This document shows, piece after piece, positions 44,126 to 55,216 of a stretch of DNA of 64,000 nt. Position 1 is the first letter of the stretch, and each line of letters starts with the position of its first letter. The notes below the pieces were generated by a model. It was given only the letters and a program-made list of their open reading frames with translations. It had not been told where the DNA came from and did no database searches. Location of the stretch: NCBI GenBank assembly GCA_937902995.1, contig CALEKY010000098.1, forward strand, positions 1 to 64,000, read 5' to 3'. Made by a program: the position numbers and the translations under genes. Origin of the DNA: an uncultured Sinobacteraceae bacterium (GTDB taxonomy: Bacteria; Pseudomonadota; Gammaproteobacteria; Steroidobacterales; Steroidobacteraceae).

Positions 44126-44151
44126 GACCGGGCGGCGTCCGTCGCCCGGTC
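44126..44151 (+). terminator. Hairpin between dnaK and dnaJ (possible attenuator)
   Basis: GACCGGGCG (44126-44134) and CGCCCGGTC (44143-44151) form a perfect 9-bp stem with an 8-base loop. There is no T-run. It lies 27 bases after dnaK and could lower dnaJ output or protect the dnaK transcript end. Confidence 0.55.
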
Positions 44152-44263
44152 ATGGAGTCCGGTCCGAGTTGCGACATAGTGCGCTCGATTGTCGAAGCGC
44201 ACGCAGGCATGATGGTCGGCCATCGGCGGCTAATCACGAACCGGTCACGACTGACGTCCCCGC

Positions 44264-45397
44264 ATGTCCAAGCGCGATTACTACCAGATCCTCGATGTCC
44301 CGCGCACGGCGACCGAAGCCGAGATCAAGAAGGCTTATCGGCGCCTTGCCATGAAATATCACCCGGATCGCAATCCGAACGATCGCGAGGCCGAGGAGAA
44401 GTTCAAGGAAGCCAAGGAGGCTTACGACGTTCTGCGGGACGAGCAGAAGCGTGCCATCTACGACCAGTACGGCCACGAAGGCCTCGCTTCGCGCTCGGGC
44501 GCCGGCGGCGGATTTAGCTCGGCGGATGCGTTCGCCGATATCTTCGGCGATGTTTTCGGCGACATCTTCGGCACCGGCCGTCGTGGCGGTGCTCGGCAAG
44601 TGTTTCGCGGCGCCGATCTTCGCTACGACCTGGAGCTCGATCTCGAGCAGGCCGTTTTCGGCCACAACGCCGACATCGAATTCACGACGCTCTGCGAGTG
44701 CGAAACCTGTTCGGGAACGGGGGCAGCCCTGGGCTCGAAGCCAACCACGTGCGAGACCTGCAACGGCGTGGGTCAGGTGCGCATGCAGCAGGGCTTCTTC
44801 GCCGTTCAACAGACGTGCCCCCGCTGTAAAGGGCGTGGCCAGATCATTCACGATGCTTGCAAGTCGTGCATGGGCCAGGGGCGGGTGCGCAAGAAGAAGA
44901 CGTTGGCCGTCAAGATCCCGCCAGGTGTCGATACGGGCGACCGAATTCGATTGACCGGAGAGGGCGAGGCAGGCCGCAATGGCGGTCCTCCGGGCGATCT
45001 CTACGTCGAGATTCGCGTTCGCGAGCATCCGATTTTCGAGCGCGACGGCAGCCATCTGTCCTGCGAAGTCCCGATTAGCTTCGTCACGGCAGCGCTCGGC
45101 GGTACGATCGAAGTCCCGACGCTCGACGGTAATGTGATTTTGAAAGTCCCTCCCGAGACTCAGTCCGGCCGTGTGTTCAGGCTGCGCGAAAAAGGTGTCA
45201 AGCCGGTTCGAGGGGGGCCGGTTGGCGATCTGTTCTGTCGCGTGGTCGTAGAGACCCCAGTCAATCTCACCGAGGAACAACGCGAGATCCTGCGTCAGTT
45301 CGAGCGCACGATGAAGGAGAGCTCGCGGAACCACACGCCGCGCGAGCGATCCTGGTTCGACGGGGTGAAGCGGTTCTTCGGGGCGATGCGCAACTAA
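44264..45397 (+). CDS. dnaJ: Chaperone protein DnaJ (Hsp40)
   Basis: DnaJ delivers substrates to DnaK and stimulates its ATPase. The 377-residue product has the J-domain with HPD (MKYHPDRNPND), a Gly/Phe region, four CxxCxGxG-type zinc repeats (CETCSGTG, CETCNGVG, CPRCKGRG, CKSCMGQG), and the C-terminal substrate domains. Last gene of the heat-shock operon; its stop is followed 3 bases later by heptad array E. Confidence 0.98.
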   Translation: MSKRDYYQILDVPRTATEAEIKKAYRRLAMKYHPDRNPNDREAEEKFKEAKEAYDVLRDEQKRAIYDQYGHEGLASRSGAGGGFSSADAFADIFGDVFGDIFGTGRRGGARQVFRGADLRYDLELDLEQAVFGHNADIEFTTLCECETCSGTGAALGSKPTTCETCNGVGQVRMQQGFFAVQQTCPRCKGRGQIIHDACKSCMGQGRVRKKKTLAVKIPPGVDTGDRIRLTGEGEAGRNGGPPGDLYVEIRVREHPIFERDGSHLSCEVPISFVTAALGGTIEVPTLDGNVILKVPPETQSGRVFRLREKGVKPVRGGPVGDLFCRVVVETPVNLTEEQREILRQFERTMKESSRNHTPRERSWFDGVKRFFGAMRN

Positions 45398-45400
45398 GTC

Positions 45401-45435
45401 AGGCTGTAGACTGAAGGCTGTAGGTTGCAGGTTGG
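45401..45435 (+). repeat. Heptad array E, five AGGCTGT-like units
   Basis: Five consecutive 7-base units read AGGCTGT, AGACTGA, AGGCTGT, AGGTTGC, AGGTTGG. The array starts 3 bases after the dnaJ stop codon and lies within the dnaJ-dapB spacer. Its consensus is that of the first block of array B. Confidence 0.8.
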
Positions 45436-45556
45436 CGGCGAAGCCGCCGCATTCCTGGTGCTAGAGCGCCGGGCGTTGTCGACGAAGGCGCATCGCCCTG
45501 TGCGGCAACGACGACATGCCGCATCCAAGCGAAATCGACAAGAAGTGACGACGAAC

Positions 45557-46390
45557 ATGAGCGAGCACCCTTTGCGGATTGCGATTCTGGGAGCGACGGG
45601 CCGAATGGGTGCGGCGCTGCTCCGCGCGATCGATGAACTGCCAGGGGCGAAGTTGGTGGGGGCGACGGCGTCGGCTGGGAGCCGCTGGCTCGGTCAGGAC
45701 GCGGGAGTGCCAGGCGGTGGGGCAGCACGTGGCGTTGCGATCACGTCGAGTCCCGCTGACGCAGTGCGATTTGCGAACGTTGCCATCGATTTCACGCTAC
45801 CTGAAGCAACCGCCGGTAACCTCGAAGCGTGTGCGGCCGCAGGATGTCCGCTCGTGATCGGAACGACCGGCTATGGGGCCGATGTACGCGCGCAGATCGA
45901 ACGGACTGCCGAAAAGATTCCGATCGTCGCTGCGGCGAACATGAGCGTGGGCGTGAACCTCCTCATCGGCCTAACCCAGTTGGCGGCTCAAGCGCTCGAT
46001 GCCAGCTACGACATCGAAATCTTCGAGGCCCATCATCGCAACAAGAAGGATGCGCCCTCTGGCACGGCGCTGGCGCTCGGCGAGGCAGCCGCGGCGGGTC
46101 GGGGGATTTCGCTCGAGGCTGCCGCCGTGTTCGATCGTCACGGTACGACCGGGCCCAGGCCGTCCGGAGCCATCGGGTTCTCGGTCTTTCGCGGCGGTGA
46201 TGTGATCGGCGACCACACGGTGACCTTTGCGGGCATCGGCGAGCGGATCGAGTTGACACACCGCGCCAGCGACCGAATGACCTTTGCGCGCGGTGCAATG
46301 CACGCTGCGCGGTGGATCGTCGGTCGCAAGCCGGGGTTGTACTCGATGCAGGACGTCCTCGGGTTGAAGCAGGTGTCCGCTCGAACATGA
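45557..46390 (+). CDS. dapB: 4-hydroxy-tetrahydrodipicolinate reductase
   Basis: DapB is the second committed step of lysine and diaminopimelate synthesis. From ATG 45557 the product is 277 residues: Rossmann start LRIAILGATGRMGAALLRAI, IDFTLPEATAGNLEACAAAGCPLVIGTTGY, ANMSVGVNLL, and the catalytic segment IFEAHHRNKKDAPSGTALAL with the His-His and Lys. The stretch before the start in frame has no similarity. It follows dnaJ and precedes carA, a known order. Confidence 0.97.
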   Translation: MSEHPLRIAILGATGRMGAALLRAIDELPGAKLVGATASAGSRWLGQDAGVPGGGAARGVAITSSPADAVRFANVAIDFTLPEATAGNLEACAAAGCPLVIGTTGYGADVRAQIERTAEKIPIVAAANMSVGVNLLIGLTQLAAQALDASYDIEIFEAHHRNKKDAPSGTALALGEAAAAGRGISLEAAAVFDRHGTTGPRPSGAIGFSVFRGGDVIGDHTVTFAGIGERIELTHRASDRMTFARGAMHAARWIVGRKPGLYSMQDVLGLKQVSART

Positions 46391-46628
46391 AATACGTGGA
46401 CGGATCGCGGACTTGCTGTACGACGCTCGTGCAGCAACACAGTTCGATTCTGCGGACACAGAACAGAAATTTGCGCGCTTGAATTCGTCGCGTTCGCTTC
46501 CATCACTGCGACCACTCGCGTACACTCCTTGCTTCAGCACGCGTCGAAACATCTGTGTGCGGGATCGGTCCTCGAGGCCCCTCCCGCTCTAGTCGTGCGT
46601 GCCTGAAACACTGACTTCGGGAGATTCT

Positions 46629-47807
46629 GTGACAACACCCGCTGTACTGGCGCTCGAAGATGGCACGGTCTTCCATGGTCGGTCGATCGGCGCCAAGGGA
46701 AATACAACCGGCGAAGTGGTGTTCAACACCGCCATGACCGGTTATCAGGAGATCCTCACCGATCCTTCCTATTGTCGACAGATCGTTACGCTGACCTATC
46801 CGCACATCGGAAATACCGGTGCGAATCCCGAAGACCTCGAATCGTCTGCAATTTACGCGGCTGGACTGATCATTCGCGATCTGCCCGCGACCTACTCGAG
46901 TTGGCGTGCTGCCGAATCGCTCGAGGAATTCCTGCAGCGAGGCAAAGTCGTAGCGATCGCCGATATCGACACGCGCAAGCTGACGCGAATCCTTCGCGAG
47001 AAGGGCGCCTTGGCCGGCTGCATCATGACGGGCGAGAAAGCGGATCCGAACGCCGCAGTCCATGCTGCGCGCAAGTTTCCTGGCCTCAAGGGAATGGATC
47101 TCGCGAAAGTCGTGTCGACGAAGCGCATCTACCAATGGAACGAAGGAACGAACTGGGCGCTCGAGCAAGGGCCGAAACAGCGGCCTGGCCAACGAGTGCA
47201 CGTCGTCGCATACGACTTCGGAATCAAGCGCAACATCCTGCGTTGTCTCGCTGATCGGGGTTGCCGGATTACGGTGGTACCGGCGCAAACGCCCGCCGAC
47301 AAAGTGTTGGCGATGAATCCGGACGGAATTTTCCTGTCGAATGGGCCCGGCGATCCCGAGCCCTGCACGTATGCCATCGAGGCGATTCGCGAGTTCCTGA
47401 AGACGGACATCCCCATTTTCGGAATCTGTCTCGGACATCAGCTGCTCGGTCTCGCGGCCGGTGCGAAGACCGTGAAAATGAAGTTCGGGCATCACGGCGC
47501 GAATCACCCGGTGCTCGATATTGCAACCGGACGCGTGCTGATCTCGAGCCAGAACCACGGTTTCGCGGTCGACGAGTCGACCTTGAGCGACAACGTGCGC
47601 GTGACGCACAAGTCGTTGTTCGACGGCTCGCTGCAAGGCATCGAGCTCACGGATCGTCCTGCCTTCGGCTTCCAAGGCCATCCGGAAGCAAGCCCGGGTC
47701 CGAACGACGTGAAAGTCCTGTTCGAGCGCTTCGTCACGCTGATCCACGAGCGACTGCACGCGCAAGCCGCCGGAAAAGAGACACCACGACGCGCCGCCGA
47801 ACGCTAG
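46629..47807 (+). CDS. carA: Carbamoyl phosphate synthase small subunit
   Basis: CarA releases ammonia from glutamine for CarB. From GTG 46629 (GGGAG just upstream) the product is 392 residues beginning TTPAVLALEDGTVFHGRSIGA, which lines up with known CarA starts; an in-frame GTG at 46599 adds ten residues. The C-terminal class I glutaminase has the nucleophile in FGICLGHQLLGLA and the His-Glu pair in FGFQGHPEASPG. carB follows 4 bases later. Confidence 0.97.
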   Translation: MTTPAVLALEDGTVFHGRSIGAKGNTTGEVVFNTAMTGYQEILTDPSYCRQIVTLTYPHIGNTGANPEDLESSAIYAAGLIIRDLPATYSSWRAAESLEEFLQRGKVVAIADIDTRKLTRILREKGALAGCIMTGEKADPNAAVHAARKFPGLKGMDLAKVVSTKRIYQWNEGTNWALEQGPKQRPGQRVHVVAYDFGIKRNILRCLADRGCRITVVPAQTPADKVLAMNPDGIFLSNGPGDPEPCTYAIEAIREFLKTDIPIFGICLGHQLLGLAAGAKTVKMKFGHHGANHPVLDIATGRVLISSQNHGFAVDESTLSDNVRVTHKSLFDGSLQGIELTDRPAFGFQGHPEASPGPNDVKVLFERFVTLIHERLHAQAAGKETPRRAAER

Positions 47808-47811
47808 CGAA

Positions 47812-50800
47812 ATGCCAAAACGTACCGACTTAAAGAGCATCCTGATCATTGGCGCAGGACCGATCGTTATCGGCCAAGCCTGCGAGTTCGACTATTCCGG
47901 AGCACAAGCGTGTAAAGCACTCAAGGAAGAGGGCTACCGCGTGATCCTCGTCAATTCCAATCCGGCGACGATCATGACCGATCCCGAAACGGCGGATGCG
48001 GTGTACCTCGAGCCGATCAATTGGCGCACGCTCGAGCGGATCATCGAAAAGGAGAAACCCGATGCGCTGCTGCCGACGATGGGCGGTCAGACGGCGCTCA
48101 ACTGCGCGCTCGACCTCGTGCGCGAGGGCGTGCTGGCGAAGCACAACGTCGAATTGATCGCCGCTTCGCGCGAAGCGATCGACATGGCGGAGGACCGCGA
48201 ACGTTTCCGCAACGCGATGCGCGAGATCGGTTTGGAGTGCCCGCGTTCGAAGATCGCGCACAGCATGGAAGAGGCCCTCGCCGTTCAGGCCGAGATCGGC
48301 TTTCCGACCGTCATTCGTCCTTCGTTCACGCTCGGCGGCTCGGGCGGCGGCATAGCCTACAACCGCGAAGAGTTCGTCGAAATCGTCGAGCGCGGTCTGG
48401 ATGCCTCGCCGACGAGCGAGGTGTTGCTCGAGGAATCCATCATCGGCTGGAAAGAGTACGAGATGGAGGTCGTGCGCGATAAGAACGACAACTGCATCAT
48501 CATCTGCTCGATCGAGAACCTCGATCCGATGGGTGTGCACACCGGCGACTCGATCACTGTTGCGCCGGCACAAACGCTCACGGACAAGGAATATCAGCGC
48601 ATGCGCGATGCCTCGATCGCCGTGCTGCGCAAGATCGGCGTCGAATGCGGCGGATCGAACGTGCAGTTCGCGCTCAATCCCGCGGACGGCAGGATGCTCA
48701 TCATCGAAATGAATCCGCGTGTGTCGCGTTCTTCGGCGCTCGCCTCGAAGGCCACGGGGTTCCCGATTGCCAAGGTGGCGGCGAAGCTCGCCGTGGGCTA
48801 CACGCTCGATGAGCTCAAGAATGAAATCACGGGCGGGGCCACGCCGGCGTCGTTCGAACCGACGATCGACTACGTCGTCACGAAGATTCCGCGGTTCACG
48901 TTCGAGAAGTTCCCGGGTTCGAACGACCGCTTGACGACGCAGATGAAATCGGTCGGCGAAGTGATGGCGATCGGTAGGACGTTCCAGGAGTCTCTGCAGA
49001 AAGCGCTGCGCGGCATGGAAACGGGCATCGATGGCTTGGATCCGATCGTCAAGCTGCCGCTGTCGGAAGAAGATCGCCATCGCTTGTGCGAAGAGCTGCG
49101 TATGCCGGGTCCAAACCGGATCCGCTACGTCGGCGATGCATTCCGTGCCGGAATGAGCCTCGACGAAGTTCATGCGCTGTCGCGAATCGATCCGTGGTTC
49201 CTTGCGCAGATCGCCGACTTGATCCGCGAGGAGCAGGCGGTTCAGGAGCAGGGGCTTGAGGCGTTCGAGCGCGACCGCGTCAGACAGCTCAAGCGCAAGG
49301 GATTCTCCGATCGGCGCCTTGCCACGTTGCTCGGCATCGATGAAGCGACCGTGCGCCGTCGCCGTATCACGATGGGTATTCGACCCGTGTACAAACGCGT
49401 CGATACCTGCGCGGCGGAGTTTGCGACATCGACGGCCTACATGTACTCGACGTACGACGAAGAGTGCGAGGCGAATCCAACCGACCGCAAGAAGATCATG
49501 ATTCTGGGCGGCGGACCGAATCGAATCGGGCAGGGCATCGAATTCGACTATTGCTGCGTGCACGCGGCGCTCGCGCTGCGCGAAGCCGGTTACGAAACGA
49601 TCATGGTCAACTGTAATCCGGAGACCGTTTCGACCGACTACGACACATCTGATCGCCTCTACTTCGAGCCGCTGACGTTCGAAGACGTCATGGAAATTAT
49701 CGACAAGGAAAAGCCGCAGGGCGTCATCGTTCAGTACGGCGGTCAGACGCCGTTGAAGCTGTGCCGGGCGCTCGAAGCGGCCGGGGCACCGATCATCGGC
49801 ACGTCGCCGGACTCGATCGATATCGCCGAAGATCGCGAGCGCTTTCAGCAGCTCGTCCAGAAGCTGAATCTCAAGCAGCCGCCGAATTGCACGGCACGTA
49901 CCGAAGAGCAGGCGATCGCCATGGCGCGCATGGTGGGTTTCCCGCTCGTCGTTCGGCCTTCGTATGTGCTCGGCGGACGGGCAATGGAGGTCGTTTTCAA
50001 CGAAGACGATCTGCGGGCGTACATGACCGATGCCGTCAAGGTGTCGAACGACAGCCCGGTCTTGCTCGACCGATTCCTCGATCAGGCTATCGAAGTCGAT
50101 GTCGATGCCATTTGCGATGGCGAGGACGTGTACATCGGCGGCATCATGGAGCACATCGAACAAGCGGGTGTGCATTCGGGAGACTCCGGATGCTCGCTGC
50201 CGCCCAACAGCTTGAGTGCCGAGATCCAAGCCGACCTGAAGGACCAAACGCGCAAGCTTGCGCGCGCATTGAACGTCGTCGGATTGATGAACATCCAGTT
50301 CGCTATCCAGAACGGCATCATTTATGTTCTGGAAGTCAATCCGCGCGCTTCGCGTACGGTACCGTTCGTATCCAAGGCGACGGGCGTACCGCTGGCGAAA
50401 ATCGCTGCACGCGTCATGAGCGGCGAGAAGCTGAAGGATTTCGGACTGACGACCGAACGCGTACCGAAGTTCTTCGCGGTGAAGGAATCGGTCTTCCCGT
50501 TCACTAAGTTCCCTGAGGCGGATCCCATTCTCGGTCCCGAAATGAAGTCGACGGGCGAGGTCATGGGGACCGGCCGCTCCTTCGGCGAGGCCTATGCCAA
50601 GGCGCAGATTGCCTCGGGTGTTACGCTACCGACGCGCGGCGTGTGTCTGATCAGCGTCCGGGAACGCGACAAACCGGCTGCGGTGACGCTGGCCCGTCGA
50701 CTGATTGCGCAAGGTTTCGAGATCGTCGCAACGTCCGGCACCGCGAAGGCGATTACCGACGCCGGGCTGCCGTGTCGGGCGGTCAACAAGGTGCGCGAGG

Positions 50801-51036
50801 GCCGTCCGCACATTGTGGATATGATCAAGAACGACGAGATCGCGCTCATCGTGAATACCACCGAAGGCAAGCAAGCGATTTTCGAGTCGCGCTCGATTCG
50901 TCGTGAAGCTGTGCACAAGCGCATCACTTACTACACGACGATCGCGGCGGCGCTTGCAACCTGCGACGCGATTGCTCATTTGAACGATGTGGACGTAAAT
51001 CGTCTGCAGGATCTGCACAAAGAGGTCGCATCGTGA
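47812..51036 (+). CDS. carB: Carbamoyl phosphate synthase large subunit
   Basis: CarB makes carbamoyl phosphate from bicarbonate, ammonia and two ATP, feeding arginine and pyrimidine synthesis. The 1074-residue product has the two duplicated ATP-grasp halves (each with an IGAGP/GGGPNRIGQG start and an EMNPRVSRSSALASKATGFPIAK / EVNPRASRTVPFVSKATGVPLAK segment), the oligomerisation region between and a C-terminal MGS-like allosteric domain (FEIVATSGTAKAITDAGLP). It overlaps greA by 4 bases. Confidence 0.99.
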   Translation: MPKRTDLKSILIIGAGPIVIGQACEFDYSGAQACKALKEEGYRVILVNSNPATIMTDPETADAVYLEPINWRTLERIIEKEKPDALLPTMGGQTALNCALDLVREGVLAKHNVELIAASREAIDMAEDRERFRNAMREIGLECPRSKIAHSMEEALAVQAEIGFPTVIRPSFTLGGSGGGIAYNREEFVEIVERGLDASPTSEVLLEESIIGWKEYEMEVVRDKNDNCIIICSIENLDPMGVHTGDSITVAPAQTLTDKEYQRMRDASIAVLRKIGVECGGSNVQFALNPADGRMLIIEMNPRVSRSSALASKATGFPIAKVAAKLAVGYTLDELKNEITGGATPASFEPTIDYVVTKIPRFTFEKFPGSNDRLTTQMKSVGEVMAIGRTFQESLQKALRGMETGIDGLDPIVKLPLSEEDRHRLCEELRMPGPNRIRYVGDAFRAGMSLDEVHALSRIDPWFLAQIADLIREEQAVQEQGLEAFERDRVRQLKRKGFSDRRLATLLGIDEATVRRRRITMGIRPVYKRVDTCAAEFATSTAYMYSTYDEECEANPTDRKKIMILGGGPNRIGQGIEFDYCCVHAALALREAGYETIMVNCNPETVSTDYDTSDRLYFEPLTFEDVMEIIDKEKPQGVIVQYGGQTPLKLCRALEAAGAPIIGTSPDSIDIAEDRERFQQLVQKLNLKQPPNCTARTEEQAIAMARMVGFPLVVRPSYVLGGRAMEVVFNEDDLRAYMTDAVKVSNDSPVLLDRFLDQAIEVDVDAICDGEDVYIGGIMEHIEQAGVHSGDSGCSLPPNSLSAEIQADLKDQTRKLARALNVVGLMNIQFAIQNGIIYVLEVNPRASRTVPFVSKATGVPLAKIAARVMSGEKLKDFGLTTERVPKFFAVKESVFPFTKFPEADPILGPEMKSTGEVMGTGRSFGEAYAKAQIASGVTLPTRGVCLISVRERDKPAAVTLARRLIAQGFEIVATSGTAKAITDAGLPCRAVNKVREGRPHIVDMIKNDEIALIVNTTEGKQAIFESRSIRREAVHKRITYYTTIAAALATCDAIAHLNDVDVNRLQDLHKEVAS

Positions 51037-51509
51037 GACGCATGCCATTGACTGCCAAAGGCGCCGAGCGCCTGCGGGCCGAGCTCAAGCGTTTGAAGAC
51101 GGAGGAGCGGCCGCGCATCATCGCGGCAATTGCGGAAGCACGCGCCCATGGCGATCTGAGCGAGAACGCCGAGTACCACGCAGCGCGCGAGCAGCAGAGC
51201 TTCATCGAAGGACGGATCAAGGACATCGAGGCGCAGCTTTCCAACTCCGAGATCATCGATGTCACGAAGATTTCGGCGGGCGGGAAGGTTGTCTTCGGCG
51301 CGACGGTCGATCTCGAGGACCAGGAAGACGGCACGAAAGTCGTCTATCAGATCGTCGGCGATGCCGAAGCGGACATCAAAATCGGTCTGATTTCCGTGTC
51401 CTCGCCGATCGCGCGTGCGCTGGTCGGCAAGAGCGAGGGCGATGTCGTCGAAGTCGTCGCTCCGAACGGCACCCGGTGCTACGAAATCGTCTCGGTCAGA
51501 TACATCTGA
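51033..51509 (+). CDS. greA: Transcription elongation factor GreA
   Basis: GreA rescues backtracked RNA polymerase by stimulating transcript cleavage. The 158-residue product has the N-terminal coiled coil with the acidic tip (AIAEARAHGDLSENAEYHAAREQQSFIEGRIKDIEAQLS) and the FKBP-like C-terminal domain (ISVSSPIARALVGKSEGDVVEV). The GTG at 51033 overlaps the carB stop; an in-frame ATG at 51042 is an alternative. Confidence 0.98.
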   Translation: MRRMPLTAKGAERLRAELKRLKTEERPRIIAAIAEARAHGDLSENAEYHAAREQQSFIEGRIKDIEAQLSNSEIIDVTKISAGGKVVFGATVDLEDQEDGTKVVYQIVGDAEADIKIGLISVSSPIARALVGKSEGDVVEVVAPNGTRCYEIVSVRYI

Positions 51510-51527
51510 CGACGGTTTGATCTCTCA

Positions 51528-51947
51528 GTGATCGCATATCGCCTCGCCGCCGTCCTCTTGGCGCTTTGGACGGGCAGTCTGTTGACCGTCTGCGGGCTCG
51601 TTGCGCCGACTTTGTTCGCATTGCTGGAACGTTCTCAAGCCGGCCAAGTTGCGGCTCGGTTGTTCTTCGCTGAGACCTTGATCGGCGTCGTCGCTGCGGT
51701 AGGGATTTTCGTTGCGCAGCGCCGCGGAGGTTTTGTCCTGCCGCGGGGCGCGACGATCGGAATCGTCGTCGCGGCTGCGTTGCCGCTCGCAAGTCAGCTT
51801 TTCCTGAGCCCGCTCATGCAGGCGGCTCGAGCCGCAGGCGACATGGCGCGCTTCGGCGCGCTGCACGGCGTGTCGGCGGCGCTGTTCGCGGGCGCGTGCG
51901 CTGCCGCGCTTTTTGCTCTTTGGAGTTTCAGTCGCCCGGCAGCGTGA
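51528..51947 (+). CDS. DUF4149 domain membrane protein
   Basis: The 139-residue product has four hydrophobic spans (about 5-30, 43-63, 72-92 and 110-133) and the DUF4149 pattern near the start (LAVLLALWTGSLLTVCGLVAPTLFALL-like). Function is unknown. It follows greA and overlaps the end of yhbY, on the other strand, by 20 bases. The GTG at 51528 is the start. Confidence 0.75.
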   Translation: MIAYRLAAVLLALWTGSLLTVCGLVAPTLFALLERSQAGQVAARLFFAETLIGVVAAVGIFVAQRRGGFVLPRGATIGIVVAAALPLASQLFLSPLMQAARAAGDMARFGALHGVSAALFAGACAAALFALWSFSRPAA

Positions 51948-52227
51948 TGCGAGGCTTGTCCTTGCTCGGGCGATAGAACACCCCAACGTTACCGATCCGT
52001 TGCACCAGCGCACTGCCGGTGGCCTGTGCGAGCTCTTCCAGGATTGCATCGCGAGCCTCGCGATCGCCAACCCGGGCACGCACTTTGACGAGCTCATGGG
52101 CACCAAGCGCGATATCTAGCTCGCGGGCGATTGCGGGCGATAAGCCGGCTTGGCCGATCAGTACAATGGGATTGCGGGCGTGCGCGAGCCCGCGCAGGTA
52201 CTTACGCTGCTTTTCGGAGAGATTCAT
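51928..52227 (-). CDS. yhbY: Ribosome assembly RNA-binding protein YhbY (CRM domain)
   Basis: From ATG 52227 the product is 99 residues with the CRM fold: LSEKQRKYLRGLAHARNPIVLIGQAGLSPAIARELDIALGAHELVKVRA, containing the family GxxG-like loop (IGQAG). It binds pre-50S RNA by family knowledge. Opposite strand to greA and rlmE, which flank it in many gammaproteobacteria. In-frame upstream sequence lacks similarity. Confidence 0.92.
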   Translation of the reverse strand: MNLSEKQRKYLRGLAHARNPIVLIGQAGLSPAIARELDIALGAHELVKVRARVGDREARDAILEELAQATGSALVQRIGNVGVFYRPSKDKPRITLPGD

Positions 52228-52301
52228 CGTCTGCCAAGTAGGGTTGCCATGATGCATTCTGTGCGATCCGCGAGATTCGTGCACGAATTCGCGAGGTCGG
52301 C

Positions 52302-52925
52302 GTGACCAAACGAACTAAATCGAGCCGGCGCTGGCTCGATGAGCACGAGAGCGACGTTTATGTGAAGCGAGCACGGGAAGCCGGTTACCGCTCGCGCGCG
52401 GTGTTCAAGCTGGAGGAGATTCAGCGCAAGGACAGGCTCATCAAGCCGGGCATGACGGTCGTGGATCTCGGAGCGGCACCGGGCGGCTGGAGCCAGCTAG
52501 CCGCCAAGTTGGTGCACGGCCGGGGGCGGGTCGTCGCTCTGGACATCCTGCCGATGGATGAGATTCCCGGCGTAGAGTTCATTCAGGGCGACTTCTCCAG
52601 CGATGAAGTCCTGGCAGAGTTGGAGCGGCGCCTGGGTCCCGATAGGCCGCGGCTCGTCATGTCGGACATGGCGCCCAACATGTCCGGGATCGCCGAGGTC
52701 GATCACGACAGATCGATGCATCTCGTTGAACTCGCATTGGATTTCGCCTTGCGCACGCTCGAGCCGGGGGGCGATTTCCTGGTGAAAGTTTTTCAAGGCC
52801 GGCACTTCCAGCCCTTCGTTCAGCAACTCCGGCAACACTTTTCGGTCGTCAAAGTGCGCAAGCCGGCTGCCTCGCGTCAGCGAAGCTCGGAGCTATATCT
52901 ACTGGCGAGAGGTCTAAAGGCCTGA
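52302..52925 (+). CDS. rlmE: 23S rRNA 2'-O-methyltransferase RlmE (FtsJ/RrmJ)
   Basis: RlmE methylates U2552 of 23S rRNA, a heat-shock-linked step of 50S maturation. The 207-residue product has RAREAGYRSRAVFKLEEIQRKDRLIKPGMTVVDLGAAPGGWSQ (SAM site and first catalytic Lys), VMSDMAPNMSG with the catalytic Asp, and VKVFQG with the second Lys. Divergent from yhbY and upstream of ftsH in standard order. Confidence 0.97.
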   Translation: MTKRTKSSRRWLDEHESDVYVKRAREAGYRSRAVFKLEEIQRKDRLIKPGMTVVDLGAAPGGWSQLAAKLVHGRGRVVALDILPMDEIPGVEFIQGDFSSDEVLAELERRLGPDRPRLVMSDMAPNMSGIAEVDHDRSMHLVELALDFALRTLEPGGDFLVKVFQGRHFQPFVQQLRQHFSVVKVRKPAASRQRSSELYLLARGLKA

Positions 52926-53129
52926 TGGGGGTACTGTCCGGAGTCACTGTGGAAAACGGCGGGGCCAGTCCCATAAACGAGACATCATCCGCGGTCTCAT
53001 GTCAGAGCCGGTGTTTGGTTCTGGCTTTGCGCGCGGGGGATGTAGTAGTGTCGGTTGCACACATCGTGTCATCTGTCAACGCTCGGCCGGCCGAAATGGC
53101 CTTGTGTGCGGACTCCTGAGGATCAGACT

Positions 53130-55049
<1,920 letters not shown>

Positions 55050-55072
55050 CCGGTTCATCAACGACGCCACAG

Positions 55073-55110
55073 CAAGGGCAGCAGCTCAACACTGCTGCCC
55101 TTGTTCGTTT
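55073..55110 (+). terminator. Terminator of ftsH
   Basis: CAAGGGCAGCAG (55073-55084) and CTGCTGCCCTTG (55092-55103) form a perfect 12-bp stem with a 7-base loop, followed by TTCGTTT. It ends the rlmE-ftsH unit before folP. Confidence 0.85.
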
Positions 55111-55216
55111 ATCGCCCCCCACGTTCGAAGGCTGACGAGCTTGCGGTTGCCCTGCAGTGGAATTGCTGTTCTGGGCGGCTTAGCCTTTGGGTCCCCGAAG
55201 CTGTCGATCTCGATCC

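Noticed and set aside
47830..50247. An 805-codon open frame on the strand opposite carB
   Set aside because: It is an antisense shadow created by GC-rich codon use; it is Arg/His/Asp-rich and has no family pattern, while carB on the other strand is certain. Similar long antisense frames lie opposite ftsH, dnaK, nuoD and nuoF.
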